Source: Pseudoalteromonas sp. G4 (lineage in GTDB: Bacteria > Pseudomonadota > Gammaproteobacteria > Enterobacterales > Alteromonadaceae). From it: a stretch of DNA of 35,093 nucleotides. The notes under the pieces are model-generated. The model was not told the DNA's origin, ran no database searches, and saw only the letters and a program-made list of their open reading frames with translations. Shown here piece by piece: positions 25,653-35,000 of this stretch. Where the stretch lies: the NCBI RefSeq assembly GCF_028875915.1, contig NZ_JAPEHW010000041.1:1-35093 (forward strand), given 5' to 3'. Positions within the stretch are counted from its first letter, which is position 1; every line of letters starts with the position of its first letter. The translations under genes were made by a program, and so were the position numbers.

Positions 25653-25958
25653 GTGACATCACGCCGACATCGTAAAGATAAACCGCACCCTCAAAACCAA
25701 CGCTATTTACTCTCTGTAATTGAGGAATTAAAAGCTAATCCAGAAAAATTAGCGATAGTTAAACATAATGTTGATGAGTATCAGAGCCAACAATATTTAA
25801 AAAGAGGCTTTTTAGTCGCGCTTGAACGCATGGAATGGTTGTTTGAAGCAAATTTGTCGATTGATGAATTTTGCCAACAAATTTTAGCCGAAGATTATAT
25901 TGGCAATCGCATTCGAAGGTATCCATTAATTTTTAAAGGGGTGCTTGTAAATAATTAA
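25653..25958 (+). CDS. Hypothetical 101-aa basic protein
   Basis: The N-terminus is very basic (TSRRHRKDKPHPQNQR), followed by a predicted mostly helical body (SVIEELKANPEKLAIVKHNVDEYQ, YLKRGFLVALERMEWLFEANL) with no membrane segment or signal peptide. The start is GTG at 25653 with GAGAG upstream. No family was recognised. The basic head suggests nucleic-acid binding, but this is only an inference from charge. It stands alone between the SBP gene and the kinase gene. Confidence 0.6.
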   Translation: MTSRRHRKDKPHPQNQRYLLSVIEELKANPEKLAIVKHNVDEYQSQQYLKRGFLVALERMEWLFEANLSIDEFCQQILAEDYIGNRIRRYPLIFKGVLVNN

Positions 25959-26071
25959 TTTGAGTTTAGGGAGCTCAAGATTTAGTCTAAACACGCTTAG
26001 TTATTGGGGTTTTTGTTGCATTTTACTTTGAAGCTTTCTACCTTATTGGTAAAGCTAGCTAGGAAATCTAC

Positions 26072-28819
26072 ATGTCTTCTCAGTCTCAAAATATTTCAAA
26101 TAAGCCTAAGCTTTTTAATACGTTATATTGGAAACTGATTATAGCGTTTATTATTTCAGGTTATTTGCTTTCCTTTATTTCGTTCCAATCTCAAGTAATG
26201 CCCATTTGGTTACCTGCAGGTATTGGTTTAGTTGGCTGTTTTATTTTTGGTAGGACGTTTGTTCCTGCTGTATTTATTGCCTCTTTTATATTCAACTGCT
26301 CAGTAACGCCTAACTTTCAAATTACAGATGTCGTGGGTGTTATTGGCTTGCAAAATTTACTGATTGCAACCGGAGCGAGTCTTCAAGCAGGGATTGGCGC
26401 ATTTATTTTATCGAAATGGCTTGGTAATCCGCTTAAACTGTCAAACAAAGGTTTAGTTAAATTTATTATAGTGATTGGCTTTTTAGTCAATCTTATCTCT
26501 GCCAATATCGGCATATTTTCCCTAAGTACTTTTAATCCTGATTTTGATGCTACTAATTACTGGGTCAACGTCGGCTATTGGTGGTTGGGTGACTCACTTG
26601 GTGTATTGTTAGCTACACCTTTGATTTTATGCTTGGTTGATTATAACAAAACTACTGGGCAGCAAAGAACGGCAAGCAATGTGCTGTTAGCATCTATTGT
26701 GTGTTTGTTTATTGCTGTTTTGGCAATCACCTATGTTTTTATTGAATCAGAAAAGCGAAATACATTTGAGTGGTTAGAAAACGAGGTTCAACGGGTCGAG
26801 AATAAAGTGCACCGAGAGCTTGGTAATACAGTTTCAATACTTGAACAACTCGCTGAAGCTGTACAAACAAGCCCAAATCTAACAAGGCAACAGTTTGAGC
26901 AAGTGGCCACGCAATTGTCAGCAAATTCGAGTGTAATTCGTGCTGTCTCGTGGAATCCAATTATTCCTCAATCAAGGTTGTCAGTAGCAAGTAACGAACT
27001 TGTTGATATTTATAACGGGAGCACGGGTGTAAAGGGCACACCGCTGAATAAAACGGATCCGGTTGTGTATGTTAAATATATTTACCCTGTTGCAGGCAAT
27101 GAAAACGCGATTGGTTTTAATGTCTATTCGAACCCCTCTCGTAAAGAGACATTGAATCTTGTTTTAAGCAATTATCAACCAAAGGCCACGCCCATAATTA
27201 AATTGGTGCAAACCGAAAAATCGCATCCCGCATTTTTGTTATTTTTCCCCGTATTTTCAAGTGATGCAGAACAAGCGATACAAAATAATGTACGCGTAAT
27301 TGGTATGGCAACAGGGGTCTTTCTCGGAGAAGAACTATTGAGCAATGCAATCAGTATAATTGATCAAGAAATGTTCTTTATTCGGGTGACTGAGGCTAAT
27401 TCAACAGAACCTTTTTATGATAATGCCGAAACCATTAGTACATTAAATGATGGTGATATCTTTAAAAAAATTAGCATTAATTTGCTTGGCCAATCATGGT
27501 CTATGAGCTTTTATGTGAATCATGCCAATTTACTGCATTTACAAAACAAAGAATTTGCCCCACTTTATCTTCTGTTAGTAATTATTGTAACGGCAATTAT
27601 GTTGATTGTGATGATAATGAATGGTCAACAGCAACTGCTAGATAAACAAGTAAAAGAACGAACCAAATCACTTAAAAAAGCGACCGAGCAAGCAAAACAA
27701 GCCAACCTTGCTAAAAGCCGCTTTGTCGCGAATATGAGCCATGAAATCAGAACCCCAATGAACTCGGTAATTGGCTTTGGACAATTGGCGCAAAAAAGCG
27801 AAGATATCGACGAAATTAAATCTTATCTGCAACAAATCAATGCTTCTTCTCGATTGTTACTTAATATCGTAAGCGATATTTTAGACTTATCAAAAATAGA
27901 GTCAGGAAATTTATTGCTTGATGTACAGCCATTTGCGCTTTGTAAATCATTAAATGATATGGCAAATATGTTTGAAACCTTAGCCAAAGAAAAACAGTTA
28001 ACATGGCATCAAGCAATTAGTATTGACCCTAATTTATATGTGCTTGGCGACCAAACACGCATTGAACAAGTGATATTAAACTTATGCAGTAATGCCCTTA
28101 AATTTACCAAACAGGGCAGTATTTCATTTGATGCACAAGTAACTGCATTAAACGATAAAGTAATGGAGCTTAAAGTCAGTGTTGCTGATACAGGAATTGG
28201 CATTGCTGAAGATAAACACAAAGAAATTTTTAAGCCATTTATTCAAGCAGACTCATCAACATCTCGCAATTTTGGCGGTACAGGCTTGGGGCTTGCGATT
28301 AGTGGAGAAATTAGTCGCCTTATGAAAGGCGATATCCAAGTGCAAAATAATGATCCCCAAGGCAGTATTTTTACATTTACTGCGCAAATGAAACTATCGC
28401 AAAAACCAGTAATAACTCTTGAGCAAGCAAATAATAAGGCGCTCAAAACATTGCATATTTTGGTTGCGGAAGACAATTTAGTAAATCAAAAAGTAATTTC
28501 AGCCATGCTTGAAAAATTAAACATGACTTTTGATGTGGTTGAAAATGGAGAGCAAGCAGTAAACGCGGTACAAAAGCAGCATTATGATGTGGTGCTAATG
28601 GATTGCCAAATGCCTGTATTAGATGGCTATGAAGCGACCAAGCAAATTAGGACAATGCCTGAATTAGATGCTTTACCTATATATGCGCTTACTGCAAATG
28701 CAGATACCGAAAGCAAAGAGTTAGCGCTAAATATTGGATTTAATGAGCATTTATCAAAACCAATTACCCTTGAAAAGTTAACACTAAGCTTGCAAAAAGT
28801 TACTGTTAGTAAATGCTAA
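26072..28819 (+). CDS. Hybrid sensor histidine kinase with MASE1 and CHASE sensor domains
   Basis: A 915-aa inner-membrane signalling protein. An N-terminal MASE1-like integral membrane domain (about 20-225, including MPIWLPAGIGL and WWLGDSLGVLLATPLIL) is followed by a CHASE extracytoplasmic sensor (about 250-440), a transmembrane segment (498-517) and a short coiled region. The HisKA domain has phospho-acceptor His557 in NMSHEIRTPMNSV. The HATPase_c domain has N box Asn674 in NLCSNALKF, G1 DTGIGIAED (Asp706) and G2 GGTGLGLAIS. The C-terminal receiver (about 795-912) has Asp844 in VVLMDCQMPVLDGYEAT. All catalytic residues appear intact. No separate response regulator or HPt gene is adjacent. 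ATG at 26072 has AGGA upstream. Confidence 0.93.
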   Translation: MSSQSQNISNKPKLFNTLYWKLIIAFIISGYLLSFISFQSQVMPIWLPAGIGLVGCFIFGRTFVPAVFIASFIFNCSVTPNFQITDVVGVIGLQNLLIATGASLQAGIGAFILSKWLGNPLKLSNKGLVKFIIVIGFLVNLISANIGIFSLSTFNPDFDATNYWVNVGYWWLGDSLGVLLATPLILCLVDYNKTTGQQRTASNVLLASIVCLFIAVLAITYVFIESEKRNTFEWLENEVQRVENKVHRELGNTVSILEQLAEAVQTSPNLTRQQFEQVATQLSANSSVIRAVSWNPIIPQSRLSVASNELVDIYNGSTGVKGTPLNKTDPVVYVKYIYPVAGNENAIGFNVYSNPSRKETLNLVLSNYQPKATPIIKLVQTEKSHPAFLLFFPVFSSDAEQAIQNNVRVIGMATGVFLGEELLSNAISIIDQEMFFIRVTEANSTEPFYDNAETISTLNDGDIFKKISINLLGQSWSMSFYVNHANLLHLQNKEFAPLYLLLVIIVTAIMLIVMIMNGQQQLLDKQVKERTKSLKKATEQAKQANLAKSRFVANMSHEIRTPMNSVIGFGQLAQKSEDIDEIKSYLQQINASSRLLLNIVSDILDLSKIESGNLLLDVQPFALCKSLNDMANMFETLAKEKQLTWHQAISIDPNLYVLGDQTRIEQVILNLCSNALKFTKQGSISFDAQVTALNDKVMELKVSVADTGIGIAEDKHKEIFKPFIQADSSTSRNFGGTGLGLAISGEISRLMKGDIQVQNNDPQGSIFTFTAQMKLSQKPVITLEQANNKALKTLHILVAEDNLVNQKVISAMLEKLNMTFDVVENGEQAVNAVQKQHYDVVLMDCQMPVLDGYEATKQIRTMPELDALPIYALTANADTESKELALNIGFNEHLSKPITLEKLTLSLQKVTVSKC

Positions 28820-28877
28820 CTTATTGCAGGATAGAAGATATAAAAGCTTTTAAAATTCGATTCGAAAAATTTTAGAC

Positions 28878-28911
28878 ATCAGGCTTGCTTAACTAAGCAA
28901 ACCTGATTTTT
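28878..28911. terminator. Terminator hairpin between convergent genes
   Basis: ATCAGG (28878-28883) and TTGCTT (28885-28890) pair with AAGCAA (28895-28900) and CCTGAT (28902-28907) around AACT, with one unpaired base on each side, followed by a T run. A/T-rich flanks could let it serve both the kinase gene and the hexosaminidase gene. Confidence 0.8.
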
Positions 28912-28920
28912 AAACTGAAG

Positions 28921-31523
28921 CTATTCGCCTATTGTGAGGCTACGGCCAATTCGGTGGTGATTGCGGGCTCTAACAGCGTTAATTTTTTCATTATGTTGCA
29001 TATTTTCAATCGCTTGCCACTCACTATTTTTGCTTTGTACTTCGATGATAAAGCCAGGGTAAGGTGTAAAAGCATCTAACTTGTCATCGTTTACTTTTGC
29101 TGCAATCGTAGGCACTCGATAAAACACACCCGAAGCATCAAGTTTAGCGATTTCTTTAAAGCCAACAAGCGCTGCAAAGCGTTGCCAGTCTTGCTCTCTA
29201 TTTTGTATGTGTTTTTCAGTGAATACATTCGAGTGTTGATTGTATACACGGCCTTTCTCATTGTAATTAAGTTGCCAGTCGGCGCGGTGCCATGCGCGCT
29301 CAGCAAGCGCTAAAAGCCTTGGGTACAGCATGTATTCTGCTTGTCTATCTGAGCGCAGCATTTCGCTCCATAAATGACCTTGTAGCCCTTTAAAGCGAAC
29401 ATTTTTTGTTAGGCGATGTTGGCTATCATCAGCGCTGTAATTATGCTGCTCTTTGGTTTGCCATATTTCAGCGTGCGCTGGTAAGTTTTCAGGCATAAAA
29501 CTAAAAACTTTAAAGCCATCAATTGCTCGCGATGCCCAATGATTACCACGCTCTTCTGGGTGACTTTGATAAGGAAAGTCGAAATAAGTAACTTCAGGTG
29601 TTGAGAGCACCATATCCCAACCTAAGTTTGCTTGCGCGTGAACATCTTTGTGGCCACCTTCGGTGATCATAGACCAGCCATTTGATTGCACTGATTTTGG
29701 CATATTGGACGCTTGGGTATCGCCTAATCCGTCATTCCAAGCAGCCACTTTAATGCCTTTGCTGTCGATCATATGTGCTACTTTTTCAATAAAATAGCCG
29801 TTAAAGGAGGTTACTTTTGGATTACTAGATTTCAGTGCATTACAGGCAGGGCTATTGACCCATGCACCCGCGGTTTCATCAGCACCAATATGATAAGTTG
29901 TAAGCTCAACGCCTACTTCTTGGTGTATCGCGATTAATTCATCAATTACTTTTTCGATAAACGTATAAGTACTTGGCAAACATACATTCAACGTATTGTC
30001 ATTGTAATGTTGAATGGACGAGTAAACCGTGGCGTCGTACATACATTCAACGTATTGTCATTGTAATGTTGAATGGACGAGTAAACCGTGGCGTCGTTTG
30101 CTTCACTTAACCAATATTGTTCTGCTTTAAGCTTATCGCCTTGTGCCATGTACTTTTGATAACGGGCATCCATGGCTTTAACCGCTGCGCGAGAATGTCC
30201 TGGCATATCAAGCGATGGGATCACTTCAATATGGTTAAGTGCAGCAAATTTTAAAATTTCTTGATAATCCGCTTTACTGTAAAAACCATTGATTTCACTG
30301 TTTTTATCATTGCCAGCACCTAATTGCGGCAATAAGCATTCTGTTTCGCTTAAATCAAAACAGCGAAAAGCTCCTACATCTGTAAGTTCAGGTAAATCTG
30401 CAATGGCTAAGCGCCAACCTTCATCATCAGCCAAATGTAGATGAAGCTTGTTGAGTTTATAAGCAGCCATTTGCGACAAGGTGTTTAAAATAAACTCTTT
30501 AGAGCGGAAATTACGGGCAACATCTACATGTAAGCCGCGAAATTCAAAGTGTGGTTCATCTTCTATTTTAAGGCTCGGCAAAGTTAAATTATCAGTACTA
30601 ACAAGACCTGTAATCGACATTAAGGCATAAAATGCACCAGTATTGCTGCTGGCACTAATCACAATTTGATTTGGATTGATATTTAGCTGGTATGCCTCAT
30701 TGGGCAAACTGGTATCTGTTATAAGTTTAGTTTTTATCCCATTTTGACTTTGCTTGATCCCGAACATTTCTAAGCGCGTAAATGCTGCCGAAAGTGCATG
30801 ATTATTTGAAAGCTCTGGCGAGAGCAGTAAGCCTTTGGCTAAGTTTACTTTGCTATCTGCACTTATTATTTCTAAATGCTTTGGTTTTGGAATTAAACTC
30901 ACAGGCGCTTTAGTTAAGCTTGGCTTTACCTGCGTTTGGTAGAGATATTCGGCGCCCATCCAAGGCGTTTTATCTTGGTTGCTCACCCTGAGCTGATTTA
31001 ATGCAGTAAACGGTGCAAGGTAGGGCTGACGTTCGAGCCCGGTGGTTTCATCCAGCACGGTTTGCGTACTTTTTATGACTTTTGCATTGATATTTTTTGT
31101 CGCATCTTTGTTGGTCACAATGTAATTGGGCATAAACTCTGAGCGCGTAATTTGCGAATCTTTTGTATAAAAACGAATTGTTTCTGGCGCTTCTTTTTGA
31201 AACCCTTTAAAGCCTTCTTTTGGTGTTATCTTATGAAGATCCCCATTGATATGAGTGATTGAAAAGTGCTCAGATTCAACTGAATAAATCGGCATTAACT
31301 GGCTAAAGAAGATTGAAAAGTCACTGTAATTAGTAGCAGTTGGGTAAGTTAAGGTGAGCTCTGATAAATAGCAGTTTTTAACTTCCCCTGGGCAAGTTGG
31401 GTTCATGGCATCTAACAAGGAGTATTCTACTTGTAGGTGTTCAGCTAATTGATCAATCGCAGTTTGATTTGCAAAAAGCGGTGATACTAACAATAAAAGG
31501 GGCAGTGTAAAACGTTTAGTCAC
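28921..31523 (-). pseudogene. Beta-N-acetylhexosaminidase (GH20), frameshifted by a 59-bp tandem duplication
   Basis: A secreted chitobiase-type enzyme that removes GlcNAc from chitooligosaccharides. The start is GTG at 31523 with GAGG upstream, overlapping the kinase gene by 8 bp. The signal peptide is VTKRFTLPLLLLVSPLFA. An N-terminal carbohydrate-binding-type domain is followed by a GH20b domain (from about 225, LIPKPKHLEI) and the GH20 barrel with RGLHVDVARNFRS, LHLHLADDEGWRL and IPSLDMPGHSRAA. The catalytic Asp-Glu pair is in HIGADETAG. A perfect 59-bp duplication (29980-30038 and 30039-30097) shifts the frame. The actual product would stop at 29988 after 511 residues, the last 16 aberrant, without the catalytic pair. 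Removing one copy gives exactly 848 codons (847 aa, catalytic pair at 529-530), normal for the family. Assembly artefact is possible. Confidence 0.88.
29980..30097. repeat. Perfect 59-bp tandem duplication inside the hexosaminidase gene
   Basis: Bases 29980-30038 are repeated without mismatch at 30039-30097; the flanking bases on both sides differ, so the unit is exactly 59 bp. Since 59 is not a multiple of three, it causes a frameshift. No longer array or spacer structure is present. Confidence 0.97.
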
Positions 31524-32382
31524 AAGAGATAACCTCAACTTGGAAAAGATAATAGGCGCCAAATAAAGCGGTTTTGGTGTCTTGGGTATAGTGGATTTGC
31601 AGCGCATTAAATACGCTCGGTGGCAGTTTATTTTGCAGTGTGGTTTGCAGCGTATCTATGAAAAAAGGCGCGCTTTTAGATACCGAGCCACCAAACACAA
31701 TGGCCTCAGGATTAAATGCTTGCACAACTTGTACAATGGCGTTGCTTAGGTGCTCACCGAGCTCTGCAAAAATTGCAAGGGCGCTGTTATCACCCGCTTC
31801 TGCAAGTTGAAAAGTTGCTAAGCCATCGATGCCTTGTCTTTTAAAAAATTGACCAGAGCAATAATCTTCAATTATGCCATCAAGATAGGGAAAGCTGCCA
31901 AATTCACCAGCAGCTGATTGCTTTCCTGTATATAGCCTGCTATTTAAAATTAACCCAGCACCTAAACCTGTGCCGAGTGTAACGCCAACTAAATTATCAA
32001 AATGGCAATATTTGGCATTATTGTAGATGCCGTAGGTAAAGCAATTTGCATCATTATGAATAAGAGCGGGTAATTTAAACGTTGATTCAATGAGTGTTTT
32101 TAACTCAACATTTTGCCAATTTGGTATGTTAAGCACTTCTATAACAAAGCCTGTACCAGTTTCGACTAAGCCGGGCACACCAATACATATACCTTGGCAA
32201 GCATTTGTTATAAATGGCGTAATTTCAGATATTAAAAACGCATTAAAATCATCTTTGCTCAAATCAGCGCAAATGGGCACTTGGTGAAATGCGATTATTT
32301 CACCGTTTTGAATATTTGCGATAGCGAGTTTTGTGCCGCCAAGATCAACACAAGTAACGTAAGGGGTATTTATAATTGTCAT
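31516..32382 (-). CDS. nagK: ROK-family sugar kinase, probably N-acetylglucosamine kinase
   Basis: A 288-aa cytoplasmic kinase. The ATP-binding motif CVDLGGTKLAIANI is at about residues 11-24, GVPGLVE at 68-74, and the catalytic Asp111 is in LIHNDANCF. GTGLGAGLILN is at 137-147, and the sugar-contact Glu160 is in AAGEFGSF. The usual zinc-binding cysteine cluster of ROK proteins (CGCG..GC) is absent and replaced by PYLDGIIEDYCSGQFF. It sits between an NagP-like transporter and a GH20 hexosaminidase, so GlcNAc phosphorylation to GlcNAc-6-phosphate is the most likely role; glucokinase is the alternative. It starts eight nt after the transporter stop and overlaps the hexosaminidase start by 8 bp, indicating an operon. 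Confidence 0.85.
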   Translation of the reverse strand: MTIINTPYVTCVDLGGTKLAIANIQNGEIIAFHQVPICADLSKDDFNAFLISEITPFITNACQGICIGVPGLVETGTGFVIEVLNIPNWQNVELKTLIESTFKLPALIHNDANCFTYGIYNNAKYCHFDNLVGVTLGTGLGAGLILNSRLYTGKQSAAGEFGSFPYLDGIIEDYCSGQFFKRQGIDGLATFQLAEAGDNSALAIFAELGEHLSNAIVQVVQAFNPEAIVFGGSVSKSAPFFIDTLQTTLQNKLPPSVFNALQIHYTQDTKTALFGAYYLFQVEVISCD

Positions 32383-32390
32383 GCTGCTAT

Positions 32391-33635
32391 TTAATCCAGT
32401 GCTTCGCGTTTTTTAATAAGTTGAATGGTGTGGTTTTTTACCAGTGGTTTTGCCCAAAAACTGACACTTAGAATAAAACCAAGCGGAATAAACAGCACTA
32501 GTAATGAAATGCGCAAATCACCTGAAAGTTCGGCAATAAAGCCAATAATTGGTGATGACAAAGCACCGCCAACAATACCTGTACACAAAATTCCAGATAC
32601 CGCACTGTGACCTTTGACAATAGAATTAAGACCTAAAGAGAAAATCACCGACCACATAATTGATAAAAAGAAACCCGATGCAGGGAATGCTATTAAGGCC
32701 ATTTCTTTTGAACCAAAAATAGCGAAAACCAGCGAGCATGCTGCACCAATTGAAAACAATTTAAGCACTAATTTAGCATCCATCACTTTAAGTAACGCTA
32801 AACCTAAAATGCAACCTATGGTAAGAAGTAACCAAAACTGACTTACAACGTCAGTGCCTTGTGTCATTGGGTCAACACCATGGTAGGTTGCCAGAAATAC
32901 TGCAATTGAGTTGGCAATGCCTTGCTCTAAACCGACATAACACGCGATGGCTATAAAAAATAACACGACGGTTTTGTCTTTAAAAAGGGCAAGTGAATCG
33001 CTTAAACGAAGTGTTTGCGATGATTGCTGTTCTTTAGGAATTGTCATAAATGATGTAACAAGCAGCATCACAATGCTTATTACAGCAAATAAAGCGTACA
33101 TAATTAGCCAATCTTTATTTGGCTGCGTAAATAAACTCAACTGTTGCCCAAGTTCACTACCGGTCTGAATATGGGCTACCAAACTGCTGTAAACGATTGG
33201 CGATAAGGTTGCCGCTGCGCCAAAAAGAAGCTGTGCAGCCACTGAAAATGCAGCGAAATGTTGCTCGCCGCCAGCTCGTCTCAGCAATGGATTAATGGCA
33301 ACTTGCAAAAGAGCCATTGCGCTACCTATGGTAAAAAGTGCAAACATCGCCATGGCAAAACTAGGTAATAGCACAAATAATACGGCGCCGATAGCAGCGA
33401 GCAAAAAGGCTAATAAGATGACAAATTTTTCACCTTTTTGCTGCGCAATTAAGCCTGCCGGAACAGACATTAAGCCGTAGGCGGCAAAAAAAGCAAATGG
33501 GAAGAACCCCGCAAGTAAAAGTCCAATTTGGTAACTCTCAATTAACGCAGGAAAGATGGGGCCAAGTAAATTTGTGACAAACGAAATCACAAAAAAGGTA
33601 ATGAGTACCAAGAGCACGACTGGATAGGCTTTCAT
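32391..33635 (-). CDS. nagP: MFS sugar transporter, NagP-like (N-acetylglucosamine uptake)
   Basis: A 414-aa inner-membrane permease of the major facilitator superfamily with about 12 hydrophobic helices, of the fucose/glucose/GlcNAc:H+ symporter type. Early motifs are FVTNLLGPIFPALIESYQIG and the loop-2 region PAGLIAQQKGEKFVI. The helix 4 region INPLLRRAGGEQHFAAFS (an NP-L-R motif) is typical of this branch. It is the first gene of the minus-strand cluster, upstream of the ROK kinase and hexosaminidase, which supports GlcNAc as substrate. Glucose or fucose cannot be excluded. It is divergent from the AraC regulator. Confidence 0.85.
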   Translation of the reverse strand: MKAYPVVLLVLITFFVISFVTNLLGPIFPALIESYQIGLLLAGFFPFAFFAAYGLMSVPAGLIAQQKGEKFVILLAFLLAAIGAVLFVLLPSFAMAMFALFTIGSAMALLQVAINPLLRRAGGEQHFAAFSVAAQLLFGAAATLSPIVYSSLVAHIQTGSELGQQLSLFTQPNKDWLIMYALFAVISIVMLLVTSFMTIPKEQQSSQTLRLSDSLALFKDKTVVLFFIAIACYVGLEQGIANSIAVFLATYHGVDPMTQGTDVVSQFWLLLTIGCILGLALLKVMDAKLVLKLFSIGAACSLVFAIFGSKEMALIAFPASGFFLSIMWSVIFSLGLNSIVKGHSAVSGILCTGIVGGALSSPIIGFIAELSGDLRISLLVLFIPLGFILSVSFWAKPLVKNHTIQLIKKREALD

Positions 33636-34060
33636 AATTTATTCCTAATTATTGTTGTTTTGTTAGTTCGCCCAAGTGGTGAGGTGATAGCAAAAATTTG
33701 ATTTTGACGGGCAGACAAAAACAAGGGGAATTGCTACCACCTCGTGTTCACATGCCTTATTAAGCAATTTCTTAGGGGGAAATACCTCATAGACAGTAAA
33801 CTTTTCTAGTCTGCCAAGATATTTAGCTTGTTAGCGGTATTTTTCTATTTATTAATAATACTTTTCAATCAATACGCTGATTTGTTATACCGGAATATGG
33901 CGAAAAAGAATGCAAAACATCTGCGACTTTTCGCTTATAGCGATACTTAAATACTCTTTTTACAATAGGAAAATATCAAAACTAAGTTGAATAGTATCAA
34001 TTGAAGGCGTGGATTCTGTTGAAATGTCTTTTAATCACTTGTCGGGAATAGTAAACAAAG
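33636..34060. promoter_or_regulatory. Divergent control region between nagP and the AraC-type regulator
   Basis: No gene in 425 nt. Two dispersed inverted repeats stand out. GAGGTGATAGCA (33681-33692) matches the reverse complement of TGCTACCACCTC (33732-33743) at 11 of 12 positions. GGCAGAC (33710-33716) is the exact complement of GTCTGCC (33809-33815). These are candidate sites for the adjacent AraC protein or another GlcNAc-responsive regulator. The AraC gene has only a weak ribosome binding site. Confidence 0.45.
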
Positions 34061-34933
34061 ATGCGTGCTTTTTGTGAAAAAGTCATAACCCCAACAGATG
34101 CGTCATGGCGATATCATAAATACTTAATGCCATACTTGCCATTTAGTTGGCATTATCACCCTGAATATGAAATTTGCTTAACCTTAAACAGCAAAGGTAT
34201 GCGCCATATTGGCGATCATATTGAAGAATACGGTGATTTAGATTTGGTATTTGTTGGGCCGAATCTTCCACATACATGGCAGTCTGAAAGCAATAAAGAC
34301 GGAACCGAGCAAATTGTGTATGTGGCACAAATACCGGTGAAATGGCTTGATAAGTTAGTGCGAGATCATAAAGAACTACAAGGTATGATGTCGCTTTTGG
34401 CGCGCTCTTTAAAAGGCATTAAGTTTTCTGAGGCGTGTGCATCGAGTGCTAAAACACTGTTTGAACAAATGGAAAATGCCAGTGTAACTCAGCGTTTAAT
34501 TTTATTGTTAGAACTACTGAGTGTGATGCAACAAGATTGTGAGCAACAAACATTATCTTCCCCGATGTTTGCATTTGGCAAACAAATGGAAAAAGACAAT
34601 GGAAAGTTAAATCAGGTTATTGAATTTATTTATGCGCATTACACTGAAAGCTTATATGCCGATCAGCTTGCCGAGCTAGCCCATATGTCGACAAACCATT
34701 TTCATCGGTATTTTAAACAACGCACTGAAACAACGCTAACCGAGTTTATTAATCGCTTACGTATTGGTAAAGCATGCAAACTGCTTGTCACTAGCACGTC
34801 ACCGATTTCGGTTATAAGTGATCAATGTGGTTTTAATAATGTGTCTAACTTTAATCGACGATTTTTGGCGATTAAAGGCTGCACACCGCGAAAATTTCGT
34901 CAGCAGTTAATCAATCATAACTTAATCAGCTAG
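34061..34933 (+). CDS. AraC-family transcriptional regulator with cupin sensor domain
   Basis: A 290-aa regulator. The N-terminal cupin-like ligand domain contains FSWHYHPEYEICLTLNSKGMRHIGDH and LVFVGPNLPHTWQS. The C-terminal double helix-turn-helix AraC/XylS domain (about 185-285) contains LYADQLAELAHMSTNHFHRYFKQRTETTLTEFINRLRIGKACKLL and ISVISDQCGFNNVSNFNRRF. It is divergent from the nagP-nagK-hexosaminidase cluster, so it is probably that cluster's sugar-responsive activator. In many Alteromonadales this pathway is instead under LacI- or GntR-type regulators, so this is a lineage-specific arrangement if confirmed. ATG at 34061 was chosen because it opens the conserved region. Confidence 0.9.
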   Translation: MRAFCEKVITPTDASWRYHKYLMPYLPFSWHYHPEYEICLTLNSKGMRHIGDHIEEYGDLDLVFVGPNLPHTWQSESNKDGTEQIVYVAQIPVKWLDKLVRDHKELQGMMSLLARSLKGIKFSEACASSAKTLFEQMENASVTQRLILLLELLSVMQQDCEQQTLSSPMFAFGKQMEKDNGKLNQVIEFIYAHYTESLYADQLAELAHMSTNHFHRYFKQRTETTLTEFINRLRIGKACKLLVTSTSPISVISDQCGFNNVSNFNRRFLAIKGCTPRKFRQQLINHNLIS

Positions 34934-34940
34934 GAAAAAC

Positions 34941-35000
34941 AGGGCACTTTCGTGCCCTCAAGCGTGTTAACTTAACTTGAACTCGGGTTAAGAAGTTAAC
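34941..35000. terminator. Two hairpins after the AraC-type gene
   Basis: AGGGCAC (34941-34947) pairs with GTGCCCT (34952-34958) around TTTC, without a T run; on the minus strand it is likewise followed by few T. A second inverted repeat, GTTAACTT (34966-34973) and AAGTTAAC (34993-35000), encloses CTTAAC/GTTAAG. The first is a likely terminator for the AraC gene. The role of the second is unclear. Confidence 0.55.

Noticed and set aside
29980..30097. 59-bp repeat as a CRISPR unit or VNTR array
   Set aside because: Only two adjacent copies with no spacer, lying inside a coding sequence that becomes intact when one copy is removed.
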